From assembly GCA_913055635.1 (NCBI GenBank), contig CAJXLK010000014.1, positions 1 through 64,000 of the forward strand: a DNA stretch of 64,000 nucleotides, given 5' to 3'. Positions 50,701 through 59,000 of this stretch are shown piece after piece. A program made the translations under genes and the position numbers. The notes beneath the pieces were generated by a model, which was not told the origin of the DNA, searched no databases, and saw nothing but the letters and a program-made list of their open reading frames with translations. Every line of letters begins with the position of its first letter. The first letter of the stretch is position 1. The DNA is from an uncultured Bacteroidota bacterium (GTDB lineage: Bacteria > Bacteroidota > Bacteroidia > Bacteroidales > UBA12077).

Positions 50701-52027
50701 TCCGTATTTTGCTTAAATTAGGAAGCCCCGAGAGATCGGGAAGGCTATCGATTTGATTCCCATTCAAATTTAGGGTGTAAAGATTCGATAAGTTCGCTAA
50801 TTCTTCCGGAACAGCTCCTTCCAGTTGGTTGTTCCACGCGGTAAAACTTGTCATTTGCGATAGATTGCCCAGTTCCGGCGGTAAAGTTCCGGTGAGTTGG
50901 TTGCCCCCCAGCTGAATGCGTTCTAAGTTGGAAAGGTTGCCCAGTTCCGGCGGTATCGACCCGGCCAGTTGATTTTCATGCAACCATAAATAAATCAGAT
51001 TTTTCATATTTCCAATTTCAGGGGGAATGCTTCCCTCGAATTGATTGAAGCTTAGACCGAGCCAGGTAAGCTTCTCCAGGTTGCCGAGGGTATCGGGGAT
51101 TGAACCACCAATTTGGTTTTCTTTGAGCTTGAGTTGCCTGAGTTTGGAGAGGTTCCCGATTTCAGAAGGCAGAGATCCGCGGAGGTTGTTGCCCTCCAAG
51201 TTGATATCGGTGACCCGGGCGGTATCATAATTGGTGGAATCCACTTGCACTCCATACCATGCATAGACCGGCCCGTTCATCCAGTTGGAGCTGTTTTTCC
51301 AGTCATCCCCGCCGGTGGCATTGTAGAGTTCAACCAGGGCCATGGAATCCTGGCGATGGGTGATGATGTTTTTCTGAAAAGCTGACAAGGCAATATTTTT
51401 GTTTACCGGCGAGAGTTCCATGGAAAAGCTTCCCCCGGTGTCATTGAAATTGTTGGATTTTGTCACAAAGTCGTGGCTGGAGTGGTGCAATACATAGAAG
51501 GTGACCTGTCCGTTTGCATTGGATTGAGCCGTTTGTTCATCGAGTTCTAGGGTAATATTTTCCAGAGCCGTATCTCTTTGGGCATGGGTTAATTTGAAGC
51601 GGGCTGGAAAATGACCAAAAGGTTTATATATGGTTGTATCCCGACTGCCCAGGTGAAGATATCGGTTGATTTCTTGTTTATACTCACCGAATGACCAGCT
51701 GTTCGATAAGGTATCCGGGACAAAGAAAAATTTGAACTGGTAGGTTGAGTCGGCTTTGAGTTTGGTGGTCCAGGTGTATAGCTTGTCCTGATTGGCATCG
51801 GTGCAGAGGGCCTCCGGATTGGTCCCGGGTTTATCCCATCCCCCGATCGGATCACCGGAAATATACACCGGATCCTCGCCGGGACTGAACGGGACCGTAT
51901 CGTATTGACTTCCTATATACTGGTTGAAGTCCACCTTAAAGGTTACAGTTACCGAATCCTGCGATTGTCCAATTGCAGAGAATGAACTAATAATGGCTAA
52001 AAACAACAGGGTAGCAAAACGTTTCAT
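44768..52027 (-). CDS. Giant secreted LRR / Ig-like / cadherin-like protein with T9SS tail
   Basis: The 2419-residue protein has a signal peptide (about 1-20). A starch-binding-like N-terminal domain (22-135) opens VTVTFKVDFNQ, similar to the amylase modules. Three cassettes follow, beginning near residues 225, 556 and 1024. Each has an LRR cap (A-L-V-x-L-Y-x-x-T-x-G-x-x-W), plant-type 24-residue LRRs (GxIPxxLGNLxxLxxLxLxxN) and an Ig-like module ending Y-P-N-L-T-L. After a cadherin-like domain (1283-1385) come ten putative-Ig (He_PIG type) repeats of about 90 residues to about 2330. A T9SS sorting domain ends it (EVYPNPTSGKITLEGA, GIYLLRYIEGK). It probably acts as a cell-surface adhesin or glycan-binding scaffold. 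The ligand is unknown. Confidence 0.92.
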   Translation of the reverse strand: MKRFATLLFLAIISSFSAIGQSQDSVTVTFKVDFNQYIGSQYDTVPFSPGEDPVYISGDPIGGWDKPGTNPEALCTDANQDKLYTWTTKLKADSTYQFKFFFVPDTLSNSWSFGEYKQEINRYLHLGSRDTTIYKPFGHFPARFKLTHAQRDTALENITLELDEQTAQSNANGQVTFYVLHHSSHDFVTKSNNFNDTGGSFSMELSPVNKNIALSAFQKNIITHRQDSMALVELYNATGGDDWKNSSNWMNGPVYAWYGVQVDSTNYDTARVTDINLEGNNLRGSLPSEIGNLSKLRQLKLKENQIGGSIPDTLGNLEKLTWLGLSFNQFEGSIPPEIGNMKNLIYLWLHENQLAGSIPPELGNLSNLERIQLGGNQLTGTLPPELGNLSQMTSFTAWNNQLEGAVPEELANLSNLYTLNLNGNQIDSLPDLSGLPNLSKIRMDYNHLSFKDLQNSNLDWSQLQYQYAPQRRLPQPDSSTVNSKMVLEVTAEGSNLQYKWFRNDSLLQSGQEDSIVVSSAEPANYYCHITQSDYPNLTLQTNAIFTGTLVNGVAKKDYQALVALYDSTNGDKWSNNTNWKTQAPVSEWYGIRSVEKHRVTRIDLQANNLVGPLPERFYDLTQLKTIWIADNKVEGKLSKKIGHLEKLVLLGFPGNQLIGKIPEEIYNLSELNQISLERNQFEGKISPKIGKLDNLRYINLGGNKISGEIPREIGNLKNLESLYLANNELSGNIPSTVKHLQNLKDFVLWGNALTDTIPAGIGNLEYLEHLNIGANKLSGEIPSELGNLNHLKHFILAINQLEGSIPKTLGDLDHLNTLSLKDNQLSDTLPSKLGQLQNLTTLNLSRNKLSGNLPDEYSKLQNLKKFFISDNNIKGGIPASFNQLTNCKDFILNKNNIDTLPNLTNLPLERFWVVGNALTFKDLKSSGIKPTDISSFEYGNQKNIPVNIEETDDSLRLSTTEDAAGSSYQWHKNFTPVEGKDSTIIYPATDTSTYYCKITHREYPNLELQTRPIGKNIKQGVIEKDYQALKSIYKKTDGKNWVNNDNWLSSKDVNNWVGVEANGARVRKLNFSHNNLTGPLPEATFELDSLEWLAYWDNNLEGTIPDRFDELPRLKLLSLADNQLEGKIPATLDSIEVLQRLYLDRNQLSEASNLGDLSNLVTLMVNYNQLTFDELKTLSFNPDSLSNYYYSPQDSFRLNQDTLLVNQGDTLRTDLHALTQNNLNATGYLWKKEGQVIDSTAKMSIPNFSTDDTGAYTGIAFHSSYPNLTLTSEPLEVNINSAPFNLALSDTTLAENSPADTLVGLLNSEDENANDPHQYQLIQGDGTNDADNDKFTIREDSLFANHTFNYENHNTCHIYIEATDQGGASSAKAFQIAIEDRNDAPAFTSQPPTHAKEDSSYTYMVSTRDPDADSLFFQTGGLPDWLSMEVTANGSATLSGTPKDEDVGSHVINLKITDNIIEQPVEQDFTIEVENVNNPPQYTSDPINQAKESSSKDGYGYQYRIKAVDSDQDHLNYSPVDMPDWLSLQDNGDGTADLTGNPQSSDLGDHQVTIGVSDGVVKEPVDQSFVITVLPADVNALPEFTHLPNTMVREDSSYIYLMEGYDIEQDSIQFEAKSLPEWLKFTVIDSSKAILKGKPKNKDVGTHPVEITATDRYNDSVARRDFTLRVQNTNDAPAFISEPVIRAEEDSLYQYAIETKDVDDQQLSLTTGTKPGWLNLEYPNDQPLLTGKPDNEQVGTHRVSLKLTDHHIEQPIKQTFDLTVQNTNDAPVITSEPNREAFEDSLYSYTVTAKDADRDGLTFSGKSLPSWLSLEARDSVSAVLKGKPEAKEIGDHQVKIEVGDGHLDQPVQQSFTLNVMNTNDKPEFISLPKKQAKVNQSYTYELEAIDRDGDSIYYDYTSLPDWLSLTDNQDSTALLSGTPPSSGEVLVGITITDSIVSQPVKQLFTLKVLSGEQNSTPAFTSAPVRQATEDKKYEYNVEAYDADGDPLTFTAQSMPKWLSLNDQDKGKALLSGTPKNTHVGMHQVSLSVQDTNQASTSQSFSLEVSNTNDRPTLVETCTNEATEDESYASRFKARDKDGDAISFNGVEIPEWLNLTAHDSTLELTGTPKNAHTGKNPIHITMSDAYMTEPIAIRDTIEVANVNDKPQFTSQPVTSTKEDSAYKYTIKATDPDGDPLSFGVVEKPAWLTLNDNGDGTASLSGTPTNDHVGTQQVAISLDDGNIENPVEQAFSLEVINTNDKPRFTSQPVTSAKEDSAYVYHVTAFDMDGDSLAFGAEQKPSWLTLEAKGDSSASLHGTPNADQTGDHKVILTVTDSIMDAPNKQEFTITVEEATTLSNPGLKEQIEVYPNPTSGKITLEGAQEGARIILTRISGKTIKQQKIRQVPLRIDLSDEAKGIYLLRYIEGKRSATFRIIVN

Positions 52028-52270
52028 AACTTGAGGGTTTTAATATTTTTTTGCTGTGAATGGCATTTGATGCCACAGATATGCTATAATCCACAGGCAT
52101 ACCGAAGATTATAATTTGTCGGCAGGCTTGCAAACGATTGACCTTTTTTTGTAGGAAGCCGGGGGTTGTATCAATCAATCGAGGGACTTTTTGTAGGAAA
52201 GGATAGGGAAGATCTGGCAGGAGATTCAGAGGATCAGTTATAGGGATAACCCATGTAAAGAGAAATATAA
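52028..52270. other. Leader of the LRR gene, with a small palindrome
   Basis: TGGCAT (52061-52066) and ATGCCA (52070-52075) form a perfect 6-bp inverted repeat 34 nt upstream of the LRR gene start. It could be an operator or leader hairpin. No exact TAnnTTTG box was found on the - strand. No gene is visible in this stretch. Confidence 0.35.
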
Positions 52271-52296
52271 ACCCCCGATGGGAAAACCATCAGGGG
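52271..52296 (-). terminator. Terminator of the first TPR paralogue
   Basis: CCCC-GATGG and CCATC-AGGGG form an approximately 10-bp stem with a 4-5 nt loop. On the - strand it is followed by TTTATATTT. It lies 34 nt after the stop codon of the TPR gene. Confidence 0.65.
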
Positions 52297-52329
52297 TAAA
52301 AATTCACTGATCTGTCGGGAGGATTTCAA

Positions 52330-53877
52330 TTATTTGTTCTTTTTCAGGCCGGCAAGGGCTTTATTTCTGACGGCCCCCATTTCCAGTGAGTTGACATAGT
52401 GGTTGGCCACTTTTTCATACCAATGGCTGGCTCTGTTCTTATTGCCTGATTTTTCCCAGCTCAGTCCCATGTAATACCAAACCATGGGCATGTTTTCCCA
52501 GGAATCCTGCAGGTGTTTGCGGGCTTCCCGGTAATTGCCTTTTTTGATTTCCATGATCCCACAGGATGCCTGGTAGAGTTTCCACTGATCCACATTGGTT
52601 TTCTCAGAGATATCGGCCAGGCTCCTTTGTCTGGCTACTTCGGCTTCTTCCATGTTTCCGTTGGAAACCAGGCCGTAAAATTCCCATATGTTGGTTTGTT
52701 TGTCAAGGAACGTGCGGTAAGATTCATCCAGATCCTCTTGATTGACCATTTTTTTGGCCTGGCGATAATACCTCAGACCTTCCCTGGGATTTCCGGTCTC
52801 CGACAAAATGTAGCCTTTATGAGCCAGCCCGTATATTTTGTAACGGGGCAGGTTCTTCTTCTCAGCCAGGTCGATGTACTGATCCATGACTTTCATAGCG
52901 GCGGTGGTGTTGTCTTCCTGCAGCTCAACAGAAGCCTCCAGCAGCAGGGCCTGGAACTGGTCCGGGGTATTGAACGACTTGTTAAAGTATTTTTTGTAGT
53001 TTTCCCTGGCCCGCAAAAAATCACCCCTGAAAAGATAATTGTCAGCAAGACCTTTATAGCTTGTGGTGAATTCCGGGTTGATTTTTAGGGCTTTTTCATA
53101 ATAGCGGATGGCAGCGCTGAATTTGCCCCGCCTGCCCAGGTATTCGCCGTAAGCATCATAGGGAGCCGCATTGTCGGGGCGCATGTCAATATAGTCCTTG
53201 AATGCTTTTTTGGCCTCACCCAATTGGTCCATCTCCTCATAGACAATTTCAGTATCTGTTTCGGGAGATCCGACCCTCCTTCCGGCATAGGCCATTCCCA
53301 TATTGGCATATCCGATCATGCGAACGGCAAAATGGTGGTTGGAGTTCATGAATCTGGCCCGGTTGAAATGGCGCAGTGCCCTGGTGTAATCTGCCTTATC
53401 GTAATAATACATCCCGATCCAGGAATGGACCCGTTCGTCGGTATCGTAAGATTTGCTGAGCTTATCCAGGTACTTTTCCATTTTCTGGTTATCCCTTTCA
53501 ATGTAAGCATTGGCGAAGTGGATCAGATCTCGTTCTCCGGGCGAAGCCATCGGTGCGTATTTAACTGCATGCTCCAGCTCCTCGGGATCAAAATATTTCA
53601 TCCCTGTTTTCGAGACCGAAAGATAAAGATGAGCCTGTGCAAATTTGGGATCTATCCGGATGGCTTCATCCAGTCGATCAATCGCTTTGGTAAACTGCAA
53701 CAGTTCCATTGCATCTCTTCCTTCTATGAATAACCTTTTGGCTTCAAGTGAGGAAGTGGTAATGGGCAATTTGCCCGTTTTCTCCTTTGTCTCCTGCGCC
53801 ATTGAAGCGGTCGGGGCAAGTAACAGCAAACATACTGCTATGCCCATGAGTCTTTTGATTGTGGCTGATGTTTTCAT
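52330..53877 (-). CDS. Periplasmic TPR protein, paralogue 1
   Basis: The 515-residue protein has a signal peptide (LMGIAVCLLLLAPTASMAQ). At least eight TPR-like hairpins follow, including AIDRLDEAIRIDPKFAQAHLYL and AAIRYYEKALKINPEFTTSYKG. The end is NSLEMGAVRNKALAGLKKNK. It is clearly paralogous to the protein at 59345-60808, with near-identical C-termini and matching segments such as GYILSETGNPREGLRYYRQA. The two flank the RND efflux genes. It probably acts as a protein-protein scaffold in the periplasm. A link to the pump is inferred only from position. Confidence 0.87.
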   Translation of the reverse strand: MKTSATIKRLMGIAVCLLLLAPTASMAQETKEKTGKLPITTSSLEAKRLFIEGRDAMELLQFTKAIDRLDEAIRIDPKFAQAHLYLSVSKTGMKYFDPEELEHAVKYAPMASPGERDLIHFANAYIERDNQKMEKYLDKLSKSYDTDERVHSWIGMYYYDKADYTRALRHFNRARFMNSNHHFAVRMIGYANMGMAYAGRRVGSPETDTEIVYEEMDQLGEAKKAFKDYIDMRPDNAAPYDAYGEYLGRRGKFSAAIRYYEKALKINPEFTTSYKGLADNYLFRGDFLRARENYKKYFNKSFNTPDQFQALLLEASVELQEDNTTAAMKVMDQYIDLAEKKNLPRYKIYGLAHKGYILSETGNPREGLRYYRQAKKMVNQEDLDESYRTFLDKQTNIWEFYGLVSNGNMEEAEVARQRSLADISEKTNVDQWKLYQASCGIMEIKKGNYREARKHLQDSWENMPMVWYYMGLSWEKSGNKNRASHWYEKVANHYVNSLEMGAVRNKALAGLKKNK

Positions 53878-54135
53878 CGTTTTGGTTTTTAGGGTTGATC
53901 AATGTTGAGGGCTTATCGGGCTCTTGCAGCAGGCATTTGAATTGCTTCTTGCCTTTACCGTTTGGCTCCATGCTACAGTTTGATTGCTCCTTCCCGTTGC
54001 GAACTTTTCGTTTGATCATGGTGTGTTAAAGTACTGTAATAAAAACTGTTGAAGGACTCCGGTTCAATGTTTTTGAGGCGATTGCCCGGGAATCCAAATC
54101 ATTGATTCATCAATTTTTTACCATGTTCCCTGCAT

Positions 54136-54221
54136 GCGGATTTCATTCAGATAAAGACTTATTTGGGGTTGTCAATCGGTGTAGTATCACACCATCATTT
54201 ATTCTTATCGGTTCTCTCGTT
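54136..54221. repeat. Dispersed non-coding element, copy B
   Basis: This stretch aligns with 44388-44476 at about 70 percent identity by eye. A further partial copy begins at about 54249 ('cttgttgtgtgattccgtgc' then 'gcgggttcattgg'). It has no coding potential that is shared between copies. Confidence 0.6.
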
Positions 54222-54545
54222 TTGGAACACGTGGGTTTAATACATTTACTTGTTGTGTGATTCCGTGCATGCGGGTTCATTGGTGCCGAATGGTGAATGA
54301 CCGGTGACGTTTTCTTTGAGGGAAATGCTATTCAGTAAGGAAATAGGGCTGTCTGATGTCACAAATTCCCCCTTCGTTTGCTTTGTCTGGTTGCTTGTTT
54401 TGTCTAATTTGCTTGCTTTGTCTAACGATCGCTTAGGAAAAAAACAAGTGCCCGGTAAAAACTTTAATATGCTGACTTGTAAAGATATATAGCAAATGGC
54501 CTTGTGATCTAACCAAATATACAAGATACATTTTATCAAAGGAAG

Positions 54546-54570
54546 TTGTATTGTAAAAATCGGACAAAAT
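54546..54570. promoter_or_regulatory. 25-bp shared element, copy 1
   Basis: The 25 bases here match 61011-61035 at 24 of 25 positions; only the eleventh base differs (A here, T there). The core is AAATCGGACAAAAT on the + strand. It lies in the divergent region between TPR paralogue 1 and the RND adaptor gene, about 255 nt upstream of the adaptor start. It is likely a regulator-binding site or promoter core. Confidence 0.6.
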
Positions 54571-54823
54571 CAGGTTTTTATCAAAACGATGTCTAACGGT
54601 TTGGTGTAAAGCACTACAGTGTTAACATGAAATATTTTTTTGGGTTCATCAGGCAGGGGCTTTTATGCAGGGGTTGATAAATGAGGGGGTAGGAGTTTAC
54701 AAAGTCCACTTTACGGGGCGTAAGGATGATTAAACTTTTTGCCGGGTGAACTGTTTCTTATTCGCTGTCGGGATTTGTGCGTAAAGCATGGATTGGTGTA
54801 ATAAACTTAAACATTAATTTTCA

Positions 54824-56011
54824 ATGAAAAGGATTGATCGAAGAATCATTATAGTGGGGGCCTTTTTTTTCATCATTGGAATGGCATATGGGATTATGAG
54901 GTTTCTCATTGCCCAGGAAGAGGACCCGCGTATGCGCCCGCCTGTGGAGGCCAAGCGATATATACAGGCCGAGGCGGTGGATTATCAAAGGGTGCAATCT
55001 TCGGTAACGGCAACCGGCCGGGTTGCTTCATTGGCCCAGGTTGATCTGGTGGCGGAAGCCTCCGGTAAGATTCAGGTCTCCGGGGTGCCTTTGAAGCGGG
55101 GAAGCCGTTTTTCCCGGGGAGAAGTTTTATTCACGGTTTATCCCGATGAAGCCGCTTTAGCTCTTAAATCCAAGAAGAGTCGCTTTTTGCAGAGCCTGGC
55201 CGGCCTGCTGCCGGATTTGGTAATGGATTATCCTCAGGCCGGGGAACGTTTCCGCAGTTTTTTCAACCGCATCGACCTGAACAGCGAATTGCCGCCCTTA
55301 CCTGAGGTTCATCGTGAACAACTCCGCATTTTTCTTGCCAGCCGCAATCTGCTAAGTGACTATTACGAGATTAAACGGGAGGAACTGAAGTTTGCCCGGT
55401 ATACGGTTCGTGCTCCTTTTGACGGGGCTTATCAGCAGGTTTATCTGGAGGCCGGTGCTTATACCAATACGGGTGGCCGGGTGGGGCACATCATCCGCAC
55501 CGATATGCTTGAGCTGGAGATTCCTCTTAAGCGATTTGATGCCCAGTGGATTGATATTGGCGATGGGGTAACGGTCCATGCCGATAAAAGGCCCCGGCAA
55601 TGGCAGGGGCGTGTGGTCCGCAAGGCCCCTTTTGTCGATGCCGACAATCAGTCGCAGGGGATCTTTGTAGAGGTGCCCAACGATCCGCAACAGCCTTTGC
55701 TTCCCGGAGAGTATCTCCAGGTTACTTTTCCCGGACAACCCGTGGAAGGTGTTATGAAGGTGCCCCGCAATGTGGTCTTTAACAGCAATGAGGTTTTTGT
55801 GGTCAATGATGACCGCCTCCATAAACGCGTTATCGATATCGTCAAGGTCAACGAAAAAAGCCTTTTGTTCAGGGGACTGGAAAAAGGCGAAATGCTGGTG
55901 ATGCAACCCTTGATCAATGTGCAGGAGGGCACCCTGGTGGAAATTCTTGATCAATCCACCGCAGCCGGGGGAATGAAAGATCCGCAAAGCGAGGCCGCTC
56001 CCCGGCCATGA
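54824..56011 (+). CDS. RND efflux periplasmic adaptor subunit
   Basis: This HlyD/MFP-family protein bridges the inner-membrane RND pump and an outer-membrane TolC-like channel. The 395-residue protein has an N-terminal membrane anchor (about 8-26) and a lipoyl half-motif GRVASLAQVDLVAEASGKI. A short alpha-hairpin spans about residues 110-180. The second lipoyl part is FARYTVRAPFDGAYQQVYLEAG, and beta-barrel and membrane-proximal domains follow (PGEYLQVTFPG). The RND gene starts 23 nt downstream. No outer-membrane channel gene lies nearby. Confidence 0.92.
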   Translation: MKRIDRRIIIVGAFFFIIGMAYGIMRFLIAQEEDPRMRPPVEAKRYIQAEAVDYQRVQSSVTATGRVASLAQVDLVAEASGKIQVSGVPLKRGSRFSRGEVLFTVYPDEAALALKSKKSRFLQSLAGLLPDLVMDYPQAGERFRSFFNRIDLNSELPPLPEVHREQLRIFLASRNLLSDYYEIKREELKFARYTVRAPFDGAYQQVYLEAGAYTNTGGRVGHIIRTDMLELEIPLKRFDAQWIDIGDGVTVHADKRPRQWQGRVVRKAPFVDADNQSQGIFVEVPNDPQQPLLPGEYLQVTFPGQPVEGVMKVPRNVVFNSNEVFVVNDDRLHKRVIDIVKVNEKSLLFRGLEKGEMLVMQPLINVQEGTLVEILDQSTAAGGMKDPQSEAAPRP

Positions 56012-56034
56012 TGACCCTGTCAATGCTTTGAACC

Positions 56035-59000
56035 ATGAGAAGAATTGTTGAACGTTTTGTTGAATACCCCATCTATGCCAACCTGATCATTGCCTTTGTT
56101 CTGCTGGCCGGAGGTTACAGCCTGATCAGCATGAACAAGGCTTTCTTTCCTGAGCGGGAAAGCCGTTATATTAGCATTTCGGTTTATTATCCGGGGGCTT
56201 CTCCGGAGGAAATGGAGGAAGGCATAACGGCCCGCCTGGAAGAAGCGGTTCGGGGAATTGTCGGCATAAAAGAAATGACCTCCACTTCTATGGAGAATAG
56301 TTCCCGGGTGAGTCTTGAAACCACCGGGGCTTATCCGATCGATGAGGTGTTGATGGAAGTAAAAAACGCCGTTGACGGCATTTCTGCCTTGCCCTCTGCG
56401 GCGGAACGCCCTGTTGTATCCAAACAGCGATCGCGCTCACCGGCTGTGCGGATGTCATTGCGCTCGAGCGATCAATCGCAGGTGGAGCTGATGACCCTCA
56501 AAGACCACGCTCAGCGTATCGAGGAAGATTTGTTCAACTCCGGGGTGATCAGCCAGATTAGCCTCTCGGGCTTTCCTTCCCCCGAAATATCAGTCGAGGT
56601 CAGGGAAGAAGCCCTGTTGCGCTATGACCTGACTTTTGCCGACCTGATGAGCGCCATAAGCAATAACAATCAGGATATATCCGGGGGCCAGATCAAATCA
56701 GCCGAACAGGAGCTGCTGATCCGCCTGCGTTCGCGCTCGACCGACCCCAATAAAATTGGCCGTATCATCCTCCGGGGAAAACCCGACGGGGGCTATATCC
56801 GAATCGGTGATGTGGCCGAGGTGAAAAAGAAATTTGCCGAGACATCCTATGAAACCTGGGTCAATGGCAAACAGGCCATATCGATCCATATAGAGAAGCT
56901 TCCCGAAGAAGACCTCGAAGCCATCACCGAATATGTTGATCAATACATTGATGAGTTCAATGCCCGCAACCAGGGCGTGCAGCTTGATTTGTCCCGGGCT
57001 TTCCTCAATATCCTTCAAAGCCGGCTTGATCTTTTGACCAAAAATGGGATGATTGGCCTGGCCCTGGTCGTGCTTTCCCTGTCGCTTTTTCTGAATATCC
57101 GCCTCTCCCTGTGGGTATCCTTTGGCATTCCGTTTAGTTTTCTGGCCATGTTCATTATGGCCCATCAGTTGGGGATCACCATTAATATGATTTCCCTTTT
57201 TGGGATGATCCTTGTTATTGGTATCCTGGTGGATGATGGCATTGTCATTGCCGAAAACATCTATTTGTATTTTGAAAAAGGGATGACCCCCATGAAAGCG
57301 GCGGTGGAGGGAACCCTCGAAGTGCTTCCGGCAGTGCTGACTTCGATTGCCACCACCATTGTGGCTTTTGCCCCCCTTCTTTTTCTGGCCGGTACCCGCA
57401 TGGAGATGATGTATCATATGGCCATTGTGGTGATCGGGGCCCTGTTCTTTTCCTTGTTCGAGGCTTTCTTTGTGTTGCCGGCTCATCTGAGCAGCCACCA
57501 TGTTTTAACCCGAAGAAGCCTTGGGGCTAAGGGCAGGGGCGTCAAACGGTATTTTGAAGGGTTCATTGTATGGCTGCGCGAAAATGTTTACCACCATATG
57601 CTTCACTGGCTGATCAAACAGCGCCATGCGGTTGTGGCCATCCCGGTAGCCCTGATTTTAATCACCGCGGGTTTATATTTTGGCGGTCACATCAGAAACA
57701 CTTTTTTTCCCATGGTGGATTTCGACAGTTTTGAGGTGAATGTGGCATTTACGCCCGGCGATGGTGAGCAACAGACCAAAGTGCATTTAAGGCGTTTTGA
57801 GAAGGCCATATGGGCCGTCAATGAAGATTTGAAGATCCGGCTGAACCGGGAGGCCGATGTCATAGAGCGGGTAAGTTCGACCATGGGTTATGCTTTCCGG
57901 GGGCAGGAGCGGGGGGCACATGCCGGTAATATACGCGTTTATCCGGTTGACCTGGAAGGATTGCCGCTAAGTGGCCATCAGATTGCCAATATGGTTCGGG
58001 CAAAGATCGGGCCGGTGCCCGAGGCCCTTAAATATACGGCCGGGGGAAGAAGCCGCTGGGGCTCGGCCGTTTCCATCGGGCTGATGTCGAGCAATCTTCA
58101 GGAGCTGGAGGCGGCCAAGAATTATCTGATGAAGCGGTTGAGTGAATTGCCTCAGCTTAAAGACATCACCGAGAACGTAGCCCTTGGCAAACAGGAAATA
58201 CGTCTGGAACTCAAACCCAAGGCTTACTTTCTGGGCCTGGATGAGCGTGCCATTGCCACCCAGGTGCGGCGTGGTTTTTATGGAGGCCAGGCCCAGCGAC
58301 TCCAGGATGGCCGCGATGAACTCAGGGTTTGGGTGCGCTATCCCCGGGAAGATCGCCTGACCCGCGGACAACTGGAAAGGATGAAGATTAAAACCTCTTC
58401 CGGCGAATATCCCCTGATCGAGTTGGCTCATTACCACCTCGAACGCGGTCCGGTGGCCATTAACCGCTACAACGGCTCGCGCGAAATTCGCGTGGAAGCC
58501 GAGACAGTGGATCCCTATGCCTCGGTCCCTGCCATCATCGATCAGATCGAACAACAGATCATGCCAGATGTGAAATCTCGGTTTGCCGGCATCCGCTATA
58601 TGGAACAGGGACAGGCAAAGTCCAGCAATGAAGCCCTCTCGCGGGTGGGAGGCTATTTTCTGGTGGCCTTCATTGTGATCATCTTTTTGATGATCCTCCA
58701 TTTTAAGAGCATCAACCAGATGCTGATCATCCTGGCGATGATTCCCCTTTCCATGCTGGGGGTATTTTGGGGCCATGGCATCCATGACAAGCCCCTGTCG
58801 ATCATCAGCCTATGGGGAATGATTGCCCTAACCGGGGTAATCATCAATGATGCCATCGTTTTCCTGGCCAAATATGACAGCCTTTTGCTTAAAGGCCATA
58901 AAGTGGCAGATGCGGTGGTAGAGGCCGGTAAATTGCGCCTGCGCCCCATTATCCTTACCAGCATCACCACCACCGTGGGGTTGTTCCCGATCATTCTGGA

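Larger units (their letters stand above)
53878..54823. other. Long regulatory intergenic region between TPR paralogue 1 and the RND operon
   Basis: About 950 bp without a credible gene separate divergent units. It contains copy B of the dispersed element (54136-54221), with a partial second copy starting near 54249. It also contains the 25-bp shared element (54546-54570). A 97-codon - strand frame (54246-54539) overlaps both repeat-like sequence and low-complexity DNA, and I do not accept it. No exact -7 box lies close to either start codon. Confidence 0.5.

Noticed and set aside
53744..54019. 91-codon open frame on the - strand overlapping the start of TPR paralogue 1
   Set aside because: It overlaps the signal peptide of a well-supported gene in another frame and has a biased composition.
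54246..54539. 97-codon open frame on the - strand upstream of TPR paralogue 1
   Set aside because: Low-complexity composition, overlap with repeat-like DNA and no recognisable motif.
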